From NORP309 sp964352735 (lineage in GTDB: Bacteria; Pseudomonadota; Gammaproteobacteria; Xanthomonadales; Marinicellaceae), in assembly GCA_964352735.1 (NCBI GenBank), contig CAYGTC010000005.1, positions 1 to 64,000 of the forward strand: a stretch of 64,000 nucleotides of DNA, written 5' to 3'. Shown here one piece after another: positions 36,844 through 45,343 of this stretch; positions within the stretch are counted from its first letter, which is position 1, and each line of letters opens with the position of its first letter. The position numbers and the translations under genes were made by a program. The notes beneath the pieces are model-generated. The model was not told where the DNA came from. It saw only the letters and a list, made by a program, of their open reading frames with translations, and did no database searches.

Positions 36844-37520
36844 CTTGTGAAATTACAATCGCTATTTTAATTGATGGTTAAGTTGAATACAATTCATACG
36901 ATTGTTTGAGTGTTAAATATAAATCATTTTAAGTTGTTAAAGCCAGATGGTATGTTGTGTTAGCTAATATTTTTGTTTTGGTATATGGGCTTCGAGTGTT
37001 GATCTGATAATTTTAGAGGAGGTATAATTGTGTATATTTTGAAAATTAGCTCTCAATTACAAGGTCAAAAAAGAGTTTTACTTATGTTTTAGTTGTTCAA
37101 TTGCTTTCATAATAACATACAAATTCATGTTGATATGATGTGTTGTTGAACTATAAAAGTAATTACTTGGGTAAATGTATTAACTGATCGGGTAAACAAA
37201 ATGTTTATATAATTAGGTTTCAATATTCATTAATTAATACGTGATTCATCAAAAGCTTGAGTGAAGACTTTTTGTAAGCTGCCGAACCATAGATATTACG
37301 GGCTTAAACAATATGCTTTTTCATCTTATTAAGTGGTGAATTATCAGAAAAGACCATGTATAATTCCGGCATTTGGTGTTAATCTTATTTTTTTTTATAG
37401 AAAATACCTTCTCAAGTGTTTCATGCGAAGAGTCTTTAAGTTAAAATAATAGATTAATAATTTTATGTAACATTAAGAAATGCAAAGTAAAATTTCTTAT
37501 AAATTGGAGTGAAGTATCTC
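36844..37520. other. 677-bp AT-rich intergenic region between psrA-like gene and ndk
   Basis: This is the largest non-coding gap in the window, between divergent genes. I see no convincing ORF, tRNA or repeat. It contains a consensus -10 (TATAAT, 37359-37364) about 157 nt ahead of ndk and the ndk ribosome site (TGGAG, 37505-37509). Regulatory elements for the fatty-acid operon are expected at its left end. A small RNA cannot be excluded. Confidence 0.6.
37359..37364 (+). promoter_or_regulatory. Candidate -10 element upstream of ndk
   Basis: A consensus TATAAT sits in the long gap; the best -35 (TGAATT at 37337-37342, 16-bp spacing) is weak. It would give a roughly 150-nt leader to ndk. Confidence 0.35.
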
Positions 37521-37946
37521 ATGGCAGTTGAACAAACATTGTCAATCATTAAACCTGACGCAGTTGCAAAGAATGTGATAGGGCAAATATATCAAAGATT
37601 TGAAGGCGCAGGATTAAAAATTGTTGCGTCTAAAATGAAATATTTGAGTAAAAAAGAAGCTGAAGGTTTCTATGCAGTACATAGTGAGCGCCCTTTTTTT
37701 GCTGATTTGGTTGCCTTTATGACATCTGGTCCTGTTATGATTCAAGTATTGCAAGGTGACAATGCCATCATGAAAAACCGCGAACTTATGGGTGCTACTA
37801 ACCCAGCTGAAGCTGAAGCTGGAACCATTCGTGCAGATTTTGCAGAAAGTATTGATGCCAATGCCGTTCATGGTTCAGACGCAGCAGAGACAGCAGCAGT
37901 TGAAATTGCCTATTTCTTTGCCTCTACAGAAGTAAGTCCTAGGTGA
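37521..37946 (+). CDS. ndk: Nucleoside diphosphate kinase
   Basis: Ndk transfers phosphate from NTPs to NDPs through a phosphohistidine. The 141-residue reading from ATG 37521 (TGGAG 11 nt upstream) has the normal length; an in-frame GTG 12 nt earlier is less suitable. LSIIKPDAVAKNVIGQI, the PFF loop and the active-site His in NAVHGSDAAETA are all present. It begins the conserved ndk-rlmN-pilF-rodZ-hisS string. Confidence 0.97.
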   Translation: MAVEQTLSIIKPDAVAKNVIGQIYQRFEGAGLKIVASKMKYLSKKEAEGFYAVHSERPFFADLVAFMTSGPVMIQVLQGDNAIMKNRELMGATNPAEAEAGTIRADFAESIDANAVHGSDAAETAAVEIAYFFASTEVSPR

Positions 37947-37977
37947 CTTTAATTTTATCCAAACTATTGGAAAGAAG

Positions 37978-39066
37978 TTGAAAGATGATCAAATAAATCT
38001 TCTCGGCTTAGATCGAGCTGCACTTGAAGAGTTGTTCACCTCAATAGGTGAACAGAAATATCGTGCAGCTCAATTTATGAAGGGTTTGTACCACTATTAT
38101 GAATCTGATTTTAATGACTACACTAATTTCAGCAAAAACCTGAGGGCTGAAATCCAGAAATTTGCGACATTAGAAGTACCACAAATTGTCAGTGAGAAGA
38201 AGTCTCGAGATGGTACCATGAAATGGTTGCTGAAAATGAAAGAAGGCAATGCCATTGAAACAGTTTATATTCCAGAAGCAAAACGCGGAACACTCTGTAT
38301 TTCTTCACAAGTTGGCTGTTCATTGAATTGTTCCTTTTGCGCAACTGGAGCCCAAGGATTCAATCGACATTTAACAACAGCTGAAATTATTGGGCAAGTT
38401 TGGGTCGCAGCAAAAATGCTGGGACAAAGCAGTAAAAATAGAAGAATTACCAATATCGTTCTAATGGGCATGGGTGAGCCCTTAGCTAATTATGATAGGG
38501 TGCTTCCTGCATTACGAATTATGCTTGATGATTACGGATTTGGTTTCGCAAGTCGACGTGTTACTGTCAGTACCTCTGGAATGGTTCCATATATGTACAA
38601 ATTGAAAGAGGATATTGGTGTTTCACTGGCGGTGTCATTACATGCGCCGATTGACTCATTAAGAAATCAATTGATACCATTGAATAAAAAATACAATATT
38701 GAAATATTACTGAAAGCTTGCAGAGATTATGTCAAAGATAAGAAAAAAGCCAAAGTAACTTTTGAATACACATTGATAAAAGATATAAATGATAAACCCG
38801 AACATGCCAGGGCTTTGGTAAAAATATTGGCAAAAATCCCATGTAAAATAAACCTTATTCCATTCAATCCATTTCCCGGTAATGAATACCAAAGATCTTT
38901 ACCAAACACAATTGAACGTTTTCAAAATATTTGTGAAAAAAGTCGTATCGTCACTACAGTCAGAAAAACACGTGGGGATGATATTGATGCTGCATGCGGT
39001 CAGTTGGCTGGTGAGTTTCATGATAGAACGCGTCGTTCAAATACCATCAAACTAAAGGTGTCTTGA
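37978..39066 (+). CDS. rlmN: Dual-specificity 23S rRNA / tRNA adenine C2 methyltransferase
   Basis: RlmN is a radical SAM enzyme that methylates C2 of A2503 in 23S rRNA and A37 in some tRNAs. The 362-residue protein has the radical SAM cysteines in CSLNCSFCATGAQGF, GMGEPLANYD and the second catalytic Cys near the C-terminus in AACGQLAG. The start is TTG at 37978, supported by GGAAAGAAG upstream; no in-frame ATG is nearby. Confidence 0.96.
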   Translation: MKDDQINLLGLDRAALEELFTSIGEQKYRAAQFMKGLYHYYESDFNDYTNFSKNLRAEIQKFATLEVPQIVSEKKSRDGTMKWLLKMKEGNAIETVYIPEAKRGTLCISSQVGCSLNCSFCATGAQGFNRHLTTAEIIGQVWVAAKMLGQSSKNRRITNIVLMGMGEPLANYDRVLPALRIMLDDYGFGFASRRVTVSTSGMVPYMYKLKEDIGVSLAVSLHAPIDSLRNQLIPLNKKYNIEILLKACRDYVKDKKKAKVTFEYTLIKDINDKPEHARALVKILAKIPCKINLIPFNPFPGNEYQRSLPNTIERFQNICEKSRIVTTVRKTRGDDIDAACGQLAGEFHDRTRRSNTIKLKVS

Positions 39067-39069
39067 TTT

Positions 39070-39858
39070 ATGTATTTTAAACCGCTTGTTATTATCATGA
39101 CCATTTCATTTCTACTGAGTTCTTGTGGATCAAATCAAGTTAAAAAATCCAGTGGTAATCGTACTGAATTGGTTAAGCAAGTGGCTCCAAACTCTGCTGA
39201 AAAACTGAATGTTGATTTAGGCATTGGTTATTTAAGAAGAGGGCGGGAAGGGGACATGATGATAGCTTTAGAGAAATTCAAGAAATCTATTGCCATTAAT
39301 CCTGAATACGGACTAGCGCATTCGTTACTGGCTCATGTTTATGATCGTATGGGCCTATTTGATAGCGCTGAAACCCATTACAAACTATCCATCAAAAACG
39401 ACGACTCGCCAGATGTTGTTAATAATTATGCTAATTTTCTTTGCCAAAGAGGTTCTTTTGAATTAGCCATCAATAAATACTTGGAAGTAGTTGATAATCC
39501 ACAATATAAAACACCCAGTTCGGCTTATGAAAATGCCGGTGTGTGTGCATATAAGGCAAAAAACTTTACACAAGCAAATGATTTTTTTAGAAAATCTTTA
39601 AAAATCAATAAAAAACAAGCCAATGCACTTTACTACCTCATGTTAATGAACCTTGAACAAAGCGAATTTATGAGAGCCCGTGCGTTTTTACAACGATTAG
39701 AAAATCTAGTTGAGCCTTCGTCTGAAATGCTGGCTGCTGGATATCAAATAGAAAATGCTTTAAATAATAGAGACCTTTCCCATAAATATTTGGCACAGCT
39801 AAAGAGAGACTACCCCGATTCTGAATCTCTCGGTAAAATAAACGAGGAAAAGCAATGA
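39070..39858 (+). CDS. pilF: Type IV pilus biogenesis lipoprotein PilF
   Basis: PilF is the outer-membrane pilotin for the PilQ secretin. The 262-residue protein has a lipoprotein signal (LLSSCGS, about Cys18) and at least five TPR motifs: LGIGYLRRGREGDMMIALEKF, YGLAHSLLAHVYDRMG, VVNNYANFLCQRG and later repeats. Its place between rlmN and rodZ is the standard one in Pseudomonas-like genomes. It complements the minor pilin operon at 15.6-23.1 kb. Confidence 0.92.
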   Translation: MYFKPLVIIMTISFLLSSCGSNQVKKSSGNRTELVKQVAPNSAEKLNVDLGIGYLRRGREGDMMIALEKFKKSIAINPEYGLAHSLLAHVYDRMGLFDSAETHYKLSIKNDDSPDVVNNYANFLCQRGSFELAINKYLEVVDNPQYKTPSSAYENAGVCAYKAKNFTQANDFFRKSLKINKKQANALYYLMLMNLEQSEFMRARAFLQRLENLVEPSSEMLAAGYQIENALNNRDLSHKYLAQLKRDYPDSESLGKINEEKQ

Positions 39859-40778
39859 ATCCTGAAAATAAAGAAGATAATAATCTAAGAGCCTTAAGGA
39901 AGCAAAAGGGACTGTCATTATCCGATGTATCAGATAAACTTAAATTGACATCAGAAACAATAAGAAAACTTGAGAAAGGTGATTTTAAATCTTTAGGTGC
40001 TTATACGTATGTAAGAGGATACTTGATGAATTATACATCATTGTTGGGTGTTGATGTTGATCCTTACTTGAAGATGGTTCCTCAATCTGATATCAATGTG
40101 TCGTTAATCAATACCAGTTCGAGTGTAACAAAGAGCATTAAATTAAGGCGTCAATCCAAAAATATGGCCAGCTATGTTATGGGTACATTCTTGGTTTTGG
40201 TGATTTGTTTCAGCGGATGGTACTTGTTGAAAAACTACTCAAATATAACCCGTAATCAAAACAATGATATTGAAATTGTAGATCAATCAGAACTGGCAAT
40301 TCCAATCAATAATTCAGCAGGCGACTTCGATAGTGGTCAAGATCAAAACCAATCGACAGAAGAATCTTACCATTATTCGTCATTGATTCCTGCAAAAGAT
40401 GAAAGCGATGTAATGCAATCAGAGTCATCTGACACATTGTCTGATATGACAATGCCTCCTCAGGATGAGATGCTAACAACTGACAATATTACACCTGTTG
40501 ATGAGCCTATAACAGAGGAAGTTGAGCCTCAAGCTTTATATCAAGTAATTATTGAAGCCAAAGAAACGAGTTGGGTTAAAGTGGAAAAGTCAGATGGCTC
40601 GAATTTGCATAACAATTTATTAAAGCCAGGAAGGGTTGTTTTAGAGTCAGATGATACCATGCATTTTAGGATTGGTAATAAAAAACAAGTTACAGTAACC
40701 ATCAATGGTGAGATCATAGATTTGTCAAAATATTCTCGAAAAGACATTGCTGACTTTAAATGGCCTACTGAGGGTTAA
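39855..40778 (+). CDS. rodZ: Cell shape protein RodZ-like (HTH and DUF4115)
   Basis: This 307-residue protein has an N-terminal helix-turn-helix of the RodZ type (LRALRKQKGLSLSDVSDKLKL, TYVRGYLMNYTSLLGVD), a single transmembrane segment at about residues 105-122 (YVMGTFLVLVICFSGWYLL), a long acidic periplasmic linker and a C-terminal DUF4115 domain (about 225-300). RodZ links MreB to the elongasome. It overlaps pilF by 4 nt. ispG, usually next, is missing. Confidence 0.9.
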   Translation: MNPENKEDNNLRALRKQKGLSLSDVSDKLKLTSETIRKLEKGDFKSLGAYTYVRGYLMNYTSLLGVDVDPYLKMVPQSDINVSLINTSSSVTKSIKLRRQSKNMASYVMGTFLVLVICFSGWYLLKNYSNITRNQNNDIEIVDQSELAIPINNSAGDFDSGQDQNQSTEESYHYSSLIPAKDESDVMQSESSDTLSDMTMPPQDEMLTTDNITPVDEPITEEVEPQALYQVIIEAKETSWVKVEKSDGSNLHNNLLKPGRVVLESDDTMHFRIGNKKQVTVTINGEIIDLSKYSRKDIADFKWPTEG

Positions 40779-40984
40779 ACTCTTTCATTGAGTTCTCTCA
40801 TTAAAATATTTTGAATTGATCGGCCATTAACTCTGAGTTAATATGGTTTGAGTAAAATGAATGAGGTTGATGTTAAAATTATTGGTGAGTTAACCTTTAA
40901 TATGCGGAAGTACTTTTGAAGTACCTTACTGCTGAAATACATATGACTTCTCAAACATACAATACGCTAATTTAGGAATAAATT

Positions 40985-42259
40985 TTGAAAAAAAAAGTAT
41001 CCCGCCTGAGAGGAATGTATGACACTTTGCCCAGTGAAGTTTGGATTTGGCAAAGGGTTGAGTCTTTAGTACAACAAATTTTCCATTCTTATTATTTTCA
41101 AGAAATACGGCTTCCTTTATTGGAAAAAACAGCTCTATTTCATTCGACCATTGGGGAATCCACTGATGTTGTTGAAAAGGAAATGTTTAGTTTTAACAGC
41201 CGTTCTGGTAATTCAATCAGTTTGCGACCTGAAGGAACAGCAGGTTGTGTAAGGGCAGTTATTCAAAATGATTTGTGCAATCGAGGTACTACACAAAAGC
41301 TGTGGTACAAAGGCCCAATGTTTCGTTATGAAAGGCCTCAAAAAGGTAGGAATAGACAGTTTACCCAAATTGGTGCAGAAATCTTTAACATCGCAGATCC
41401 CCAAGCTGATGCACAGTTGATTTTAATGACTGCCCGGTTGTGGAAAAGTATTGGTTTGCCTAATATTCGATTGGAAATCAATTCATTAGGTACTAATGAA
41501 TCACGTCAAAAGTATCGACAGGTATTAATTGAATACTTTCTACAATATGAAGACCAGCTGGATGAGGATGCTAAAAGAAGGCTGCACAGTAATCCGCTAA
41601 GAATACTGGATTCAAAAAACCCGCAGATGAGTGAAATAGTTGAGAACGCACCAGTATTGACTGATTTTCTTGATGATGAATCCGTACAACATTTCGAAAC
41701 ATTAAAAAGCATACTGGATGAATGCCAAATTTCCTATATCATTAATCCAAAATTGGTGAGGGGCCTGGATTATTATTCGCGAACTGTCTTTGAATGGATT
41801 ACAACTGACCTGGGTTCTCAAGGTGCGATTTGTGCTGGCGGGAGATATGATTCGTTGGTGGAATTACAAGGTGGTAAAAATACACCTGCTGTGGGTTTTG
41901 CCATGGGTGTTGATCGAATAGTTGAACTCATAAAAGATTTGAATTTGTGGCAGCCTGTGCCAGATATTGATGGGTGTTTGATTGTTGACCAAAGTATCAG
42001 TACAGCTTATATAAGTCGTTTTTCTGAAAAAATCAGAGACCATCTGCCTTGGTTTAATTTATTTGTAAATCATAGCCCGGGAAGTTTTAAGTCTCAATTT
42101 AAAAAAGCCCATAAATTGTCAGCACAATTCGCTATAATATTAGGGCAAGATGAAATTGATAATAATATGGTAACGATCAAAGCCTTGAAAGATGAAGATT
42201 TTGGGCAAAAACAACTGTCATTTGACGCATTTGTGGAGTTGTTGGATCACTACAAATAG
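40985..42259 (+). CDS. hisS: Histidyl-tRNA synthetase
   Basis: This class II synthetase charges tRNA-His. At 424 residues it shows motif 1 around RLPLLEKTALFHSTIG, motif 2 in KLWYKGPMFRYERPQKGRNRQF, the HisA signature LVRGLDYYSRTVFEW and motif 3 in AVGFAMGVDRI. The start is TTG at 40985 after TTTAGGAAT. It is followed 6 nt later by the SPOR-domain gene. The 206-nt gap before it holds an imperfect hairpin at 40824-40846 that may end rodZ transcription. Confidence 0.96.
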   Translation: MKKKVSRLRGMYDTLPSEVWIWQRVESLVQQIFHSYYFQEIRLPLLEKTALFHSTIGESTDVVEKEMFSFNSRSGNSISLRPEGTAGCVRAVIQNDLCNRGTTQKLWYKGPMFRYERPQKGRNRQFTQIGAEIFNIADPQADAQLILMTARLWKSIGLPNIRLEINSLGTNESRQKYRQVLIEYFLQYEDQLDEDAKRRLHSNPLRILDSKNPQMSEIVENAPVLTDFLDDESVQHFETLKSILDECQISYIINPKLVRGLDYYSRTVFEWITTDLGSQGAICAGGRYDSLVELQGGKNTPAVGFAMGVDRIVELIKDLNLWQPVPDIDGCLIVDQSISTAYISRFSEKIRDHLPWFNLFVNHSPGSFKSQFKKAHKLSAQFAIILGQDEIDNNMVTIKALKDEDFGQKQLSFDAFVELLDHYK

Positions 42260-42268
42260 GAGAAGATG

Positions 42269-43270
42269 ATGGATTTGGCATTAAAAAAACGAATGATAGG
42301 TGCTGCAGTTATTATCGCGCTGGTTGTCATCTTTGTTCCCATGTTTTTTGATGAAGAAAGGGTAGGTAAAAATCAGTCCATTTCAATTGAAATCCCCGAT
42401 GAACCAGAAGATTTGAAGCATAAAGTCATTCAGATTGATACAGCGTCAGGCGTCAGTGACAATAAAAGTGATCTTCAAGTATCTCAACCTGAGGTAATAA
42501 CAAATAAACCAGGGACCATTGTAGAAGAAACCATCGTTGATGTTGTTGATAATACTCAGCCTAAGACTGATGTTGGTAACACGCTCAATCAAACTGAGGT
42601 AAAGCCCGAACCAAATGATTTGGTCATTCAAATAAATGAAGACACTCAACAAGATGTTACAGAGCCCAAAATTGATGTCTCTCAACCTATAAAACCAGCA
42701 ATTAAAAAAGATATTGTACAAGAATCCTCGAATGATAGCGGTGATCAAGATTCTTACAAAATAAAGTTAGGTTCGTTTACTCAACAAAAAAATGCTCAAC
42801 AACTTAAAGCCCAAGTTATTAATTTGGGAATTAATGCTGTCGTGCAAAAAGACCCGTCATCAGAATTATTTAAAGTATACTCACAATCCTTTAAAACAAT
42901 GAGAAATGCACAAAAAGTCATAGAAACCATTGAAAAAAGTCAACTGAATATTGGTAAACCTACAATTGAAAAATTTGATAAACCAACAACAAAGGCATTT
43001 GATAGTGCCTTGGATACAGGGTGGATTGTGCAAATTGGCAGTTTTTCAAATCAAACCAATTCACTTAAATTGAGAAATAAAATACGTGATAAAGGTTTTG
43101 TGGCTTTCATTGATGAGATTACAAATAGCAAAAATCAGATACTATATAGGTTAAGGATTGGGCCGTATGCTACTAGAGATGAAGCAGAGCTAGCAAAAAA
43201 GAAAATTGCACAGAATATGCAACTCAATGGAATCATCAAGCCTCATGAGAAACAAAAGGTTGTAGAGTGA
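42269..43270 (+). CDS. DedD-like protein with two SPOR domains
   Basis: This 333-residue protein has a short cytoplasmic N-terminus, one transmembrane helix (about 9-27, GAAVIIALVVIFVPMFF), an acidic Thr/Pro-rich linker, and two SPOR modules: about 161-235 (YKIKLGSFTQQKNAQQL) and 250-330 (WIVQIGSFSNQTNSLKL, YRLRIGPYATRDEAELA). SPOR domains bind denuded septal peptidoglycan, so this is a likely division protein. Its place before cvpA and purF is that of dedD. ATG 42269 fits the AGGAGA site better than the ATG 3 nt earlier. Confidence 0.88.
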   Translation: MDLALKKRMIGAAVIIALVVIFVPMFFDEERVGKNQSISIEIPDEPEDLKHKVIQIDTASGVSDNKSDLQVSQPEVITNKPGTIVEETIVDVVDNTQPKTDVGNTLNQTEVKPEPNDLVIQINEDTQQDVTEPKIDVSQPIKPAIKKDIVQESSNDSGDQDSYKIKLGSFTQQKNAQQLKAQVINLGINAVVQKDPSSELFKVYSQSFKTMRNAQKVIETIEKSQLNIGKPTIEKFDKPTTKAFDSALDTGWIVQIGSFSNQTNSLKLRNKIRDKGFVAFIDEITNSKNQILYRLRIGPYATRDEAELAKKKIAQNMQLNGIIKPHEKQKVVE

Positions 43271-43863
43271 TGAACTGGTTGGATTATGTTTTTATAGGTA
43301 TCATTAGTGTATCTGTTATTGTCAGTTTGTTCAGGGGCTTGGTTAGAGAGGTCTTATCATTATTGATTTGGATAAGTGCATTTTGGGTGGCCCATCATTT
43401 TGTTGATGTTGGTGCCAATAGCCTTTCGCAGTTCATTGAGCTTCCGTCAGCAAGGCATTTAATAGCCTTTGTGGCATTGTTTCTGGCCACTTTGATTTTA
43501 GGTGGATTGATAAATTTTATTGTTGGTAAATTGATCAAAAACACAGGTTTGAGTGGTACAGACAGATTTTTTGGCATGTTTTTTGGTGCATTACGCGGTA
43601 TCATTGCCATTGTTGCCATTGCTTTTTTCATTAAAGCAACGCCTTTATCAGAAGATCCATGGTGGCAAGATTCGCAATTGGCGCCTCAATTCAGTAAAAT
43701 TTCAGAATGGGCCAGGCAAAAAATGCCTGAAGAGTTTTCTACTTATTTCTCTTTTGTCAATCAAGACAGTGACACAGAAATTGAGAAGATGGTAAAAGAT
43801 GTATTAACCGATGGTATTGGTCAAAATCAAGAAGAAGGCCAAGATCAATCCGATAAGGAGTAG
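43270..43863 (+). CDS. cvpA: CvpA family inner membrane protein
   Basis: This 197-residue membrane protein has four hydrophobic helices (about residues 3-22, 26-45, 60-85, 95-120), starting WLDYVFIGIISVSVIVSLFRGLVREVLSLL, split here by the typical RGLVRE. CvpA is needed for colicin V export and bile or envelope-stress tolerance in enterics; its biochemical role is unclear. ATG overlaps the preceding stop (TGATG), and purF follows 6 nt after. Confidence 0.92.
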   Translation: MNWLDYVFIGIISVSVIVSLFRGLVREVLSLLIWISAFWVAHHFVDVGANSLSQFIELPSARHLIAFVALFLATLILGGLINFIVGKLIKNTGLSGTDRFFGMFFGALRGIIAIVAIAFFIKATPLSEDPWWQDSQLAPQFSKISEWARQKMPEEFSTYFSFVNQDSDTEIEKMVKDVLTDGIGQNQEEGQDQSDKE

Positions 43864-43869
43864 CAATAA

Positions 43870-45339
43870 ATGTGTGGTGTAATTGGTATGGTAAGTCATT
43901 CCAGTGTGGCTTCAACAATATACGAGTGTTTGACCATTTTACAACATAGAGGTCAAGATGCAGCAGGTATAGCAACCTGTGAAGACCGGACCATTGCTTT
44001 GGTCAAAGACAATGGTTTAGTTCGGGATGTTTTCAATGCAGAAAATGTTAAGAAATTGCATGGAAAAATGGGCATCGGCCATACGCGATACCCTACTGCT
44101 GGTGGTGATAATCGACTAGAGGCGCAGCCCTTTTATGTTAATTCACCTTATGGTATTGTATTGGCACATAATGGTAACCTGATCAATACCAAACAATTAA
44201 GAGATGAGTTATTTGAGAAAGATCGAAGACACATCAACACGGGTTCAGATTCGGAAGTGTTGCTCAATGTGTTGGCTCATGAGTTACAGAAAAATGAAGG
44301 CCCTTCTTTGTCTGCAGACATGGTTTTTGATGCGATCAAAGCACTTAACAAAAAATGTATTGGTGGTTTTGCTGTGGTGGCAATGATTCCAGGTCACGGT
44401 ATTGTTGGTTTTAGAGACCCCAATGGAATTCGACCTCTGGTAGTGGGGCGAAAAATGGTCAATGATAGATATGAATACATGCTATCATCTGAAAGTATTG
44501 CACTGGATATTCATGGTTATGAACTCATCAATGATGTGCAACCAGGTGAAGCAGTGCTTATAGGTCTTGATCATCAGCTTCATCGGCAAAAATGTGCTGA
44601 AGTAAAGAAACATACACCATGTATTTTTGAGTTTGTTTATTTTTCTCGTGAAGACTCTATTATTGATAATATTTCAGTTCATAAAGCCAGGCTGCGTATG
44701 GGAGAGGTTTTGGCGGATAAAATATTGAGTGACATGCCAGATCATGGTATTGATGTGGTGATTCCCATACCTGATACTTCGAGAACCAGTGCCATTCCGT
44801 TGGCTTACCGCTTGGGAGTTAAGTACCGCGAAGGGTTTGTTAAAAACCGATACATTGGGAGAACCTTTATTATGCCAGGCCAAGAGGAAAGGGTTAAGTC
44901 TGTTCGCAGGAAACTCAATGCAATTGATCTGGAGTTCAGAGGGAAAACTGTTTTGTTGGTAGATGACTCTGTAGTTAGGGGGACCACTTCGACTCAAATT
45001 ATACAAATGGCAAGAGATGCTGGGGCTAAAAAAGTATATTTTGCATCAGTATCACCACCAGTGCGGTATCCGAATATCTATGGCATTGATATGCCTGCAG
45101 CCAATGAATTGGTTGCCTATAATCGTACAGAGCAAGAAATAGGTGAATTATTGGGTGCTGATAAAGTTTTTTATCAAACCTTGGAAGATTTAATTGCGGC
45201 TTGTTCAGATGATAATAAATATGTGACCAATTTTGATACTTCGTGTTTTTCAAATGAATATGTTACAGAAGTTGATCAAGAATACTTGAAACAATTAGAA
45301 ATGATCAGAAGTGATCAAGCCAAGAAAAAAGCCAGTTAG
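43870..45339 (+). CDS. purF: Amidophosphoribosyltransferase
   Basis: PurF performs the first committed step of purine synthesis, forming phosphoribosylamine from PRPP and glutamine. The 489-residue protein begins directly with the nucleophilic Cys (MCGVIGMV), so it lacks a propeptide as in E. coli. The PRPP motif is VLLVDDSVVRGTTS; PFYVNSPYGIVLAHNG, GGFAVVAMIPGHG and IPDTSRTSAIPLAYRLG are also family segments. The cvpA-purF arrangement is conserved. Confidence 0.96.
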   Translation: MCGVIGMVSHSSVASTIYECLTILQHRGQDAAGIATCEDRTIALVKDNGLVRDVFNAENVKKLHGKMGIGHTRYPTAGGDNRLEAQPFYVNSPYGIVLAHNGNLINTKQLRDELFEKDRRHINTGSDSEVLLNVLAHELQKNEGPSLSADMVFDAIKALNKKCIGGFAVVAMIPGHGIVGFRDPNGIRPLVVGRKMVNDRYEYMLSSESIALDIHGYELINDVQPGEAVLIGLDHQLHRQKCAEVKKHTPCIFEFVYFSREDSIIDNISVHKARLRMGEVLADKILSDMPDHGIDVVIPIPDTSRTSAIPLAYRLGVKYREGFVKNRYIGRTFIMPGQEERVKSVRRKLNAIDLEFRGKTVLLVDDSVVRGTTSTQIIQMARDAGAKKVYFASVSPPVRYPNIYGIDMPAANELVAYNRTEQEIGELLGADKVFYQTLEDLIAACSDDNKYVTNFDTSCFSNEYVTEVDQEYLKQLEMIRSDQAKKKAS

Positions 45340-45343
45340 TAAA

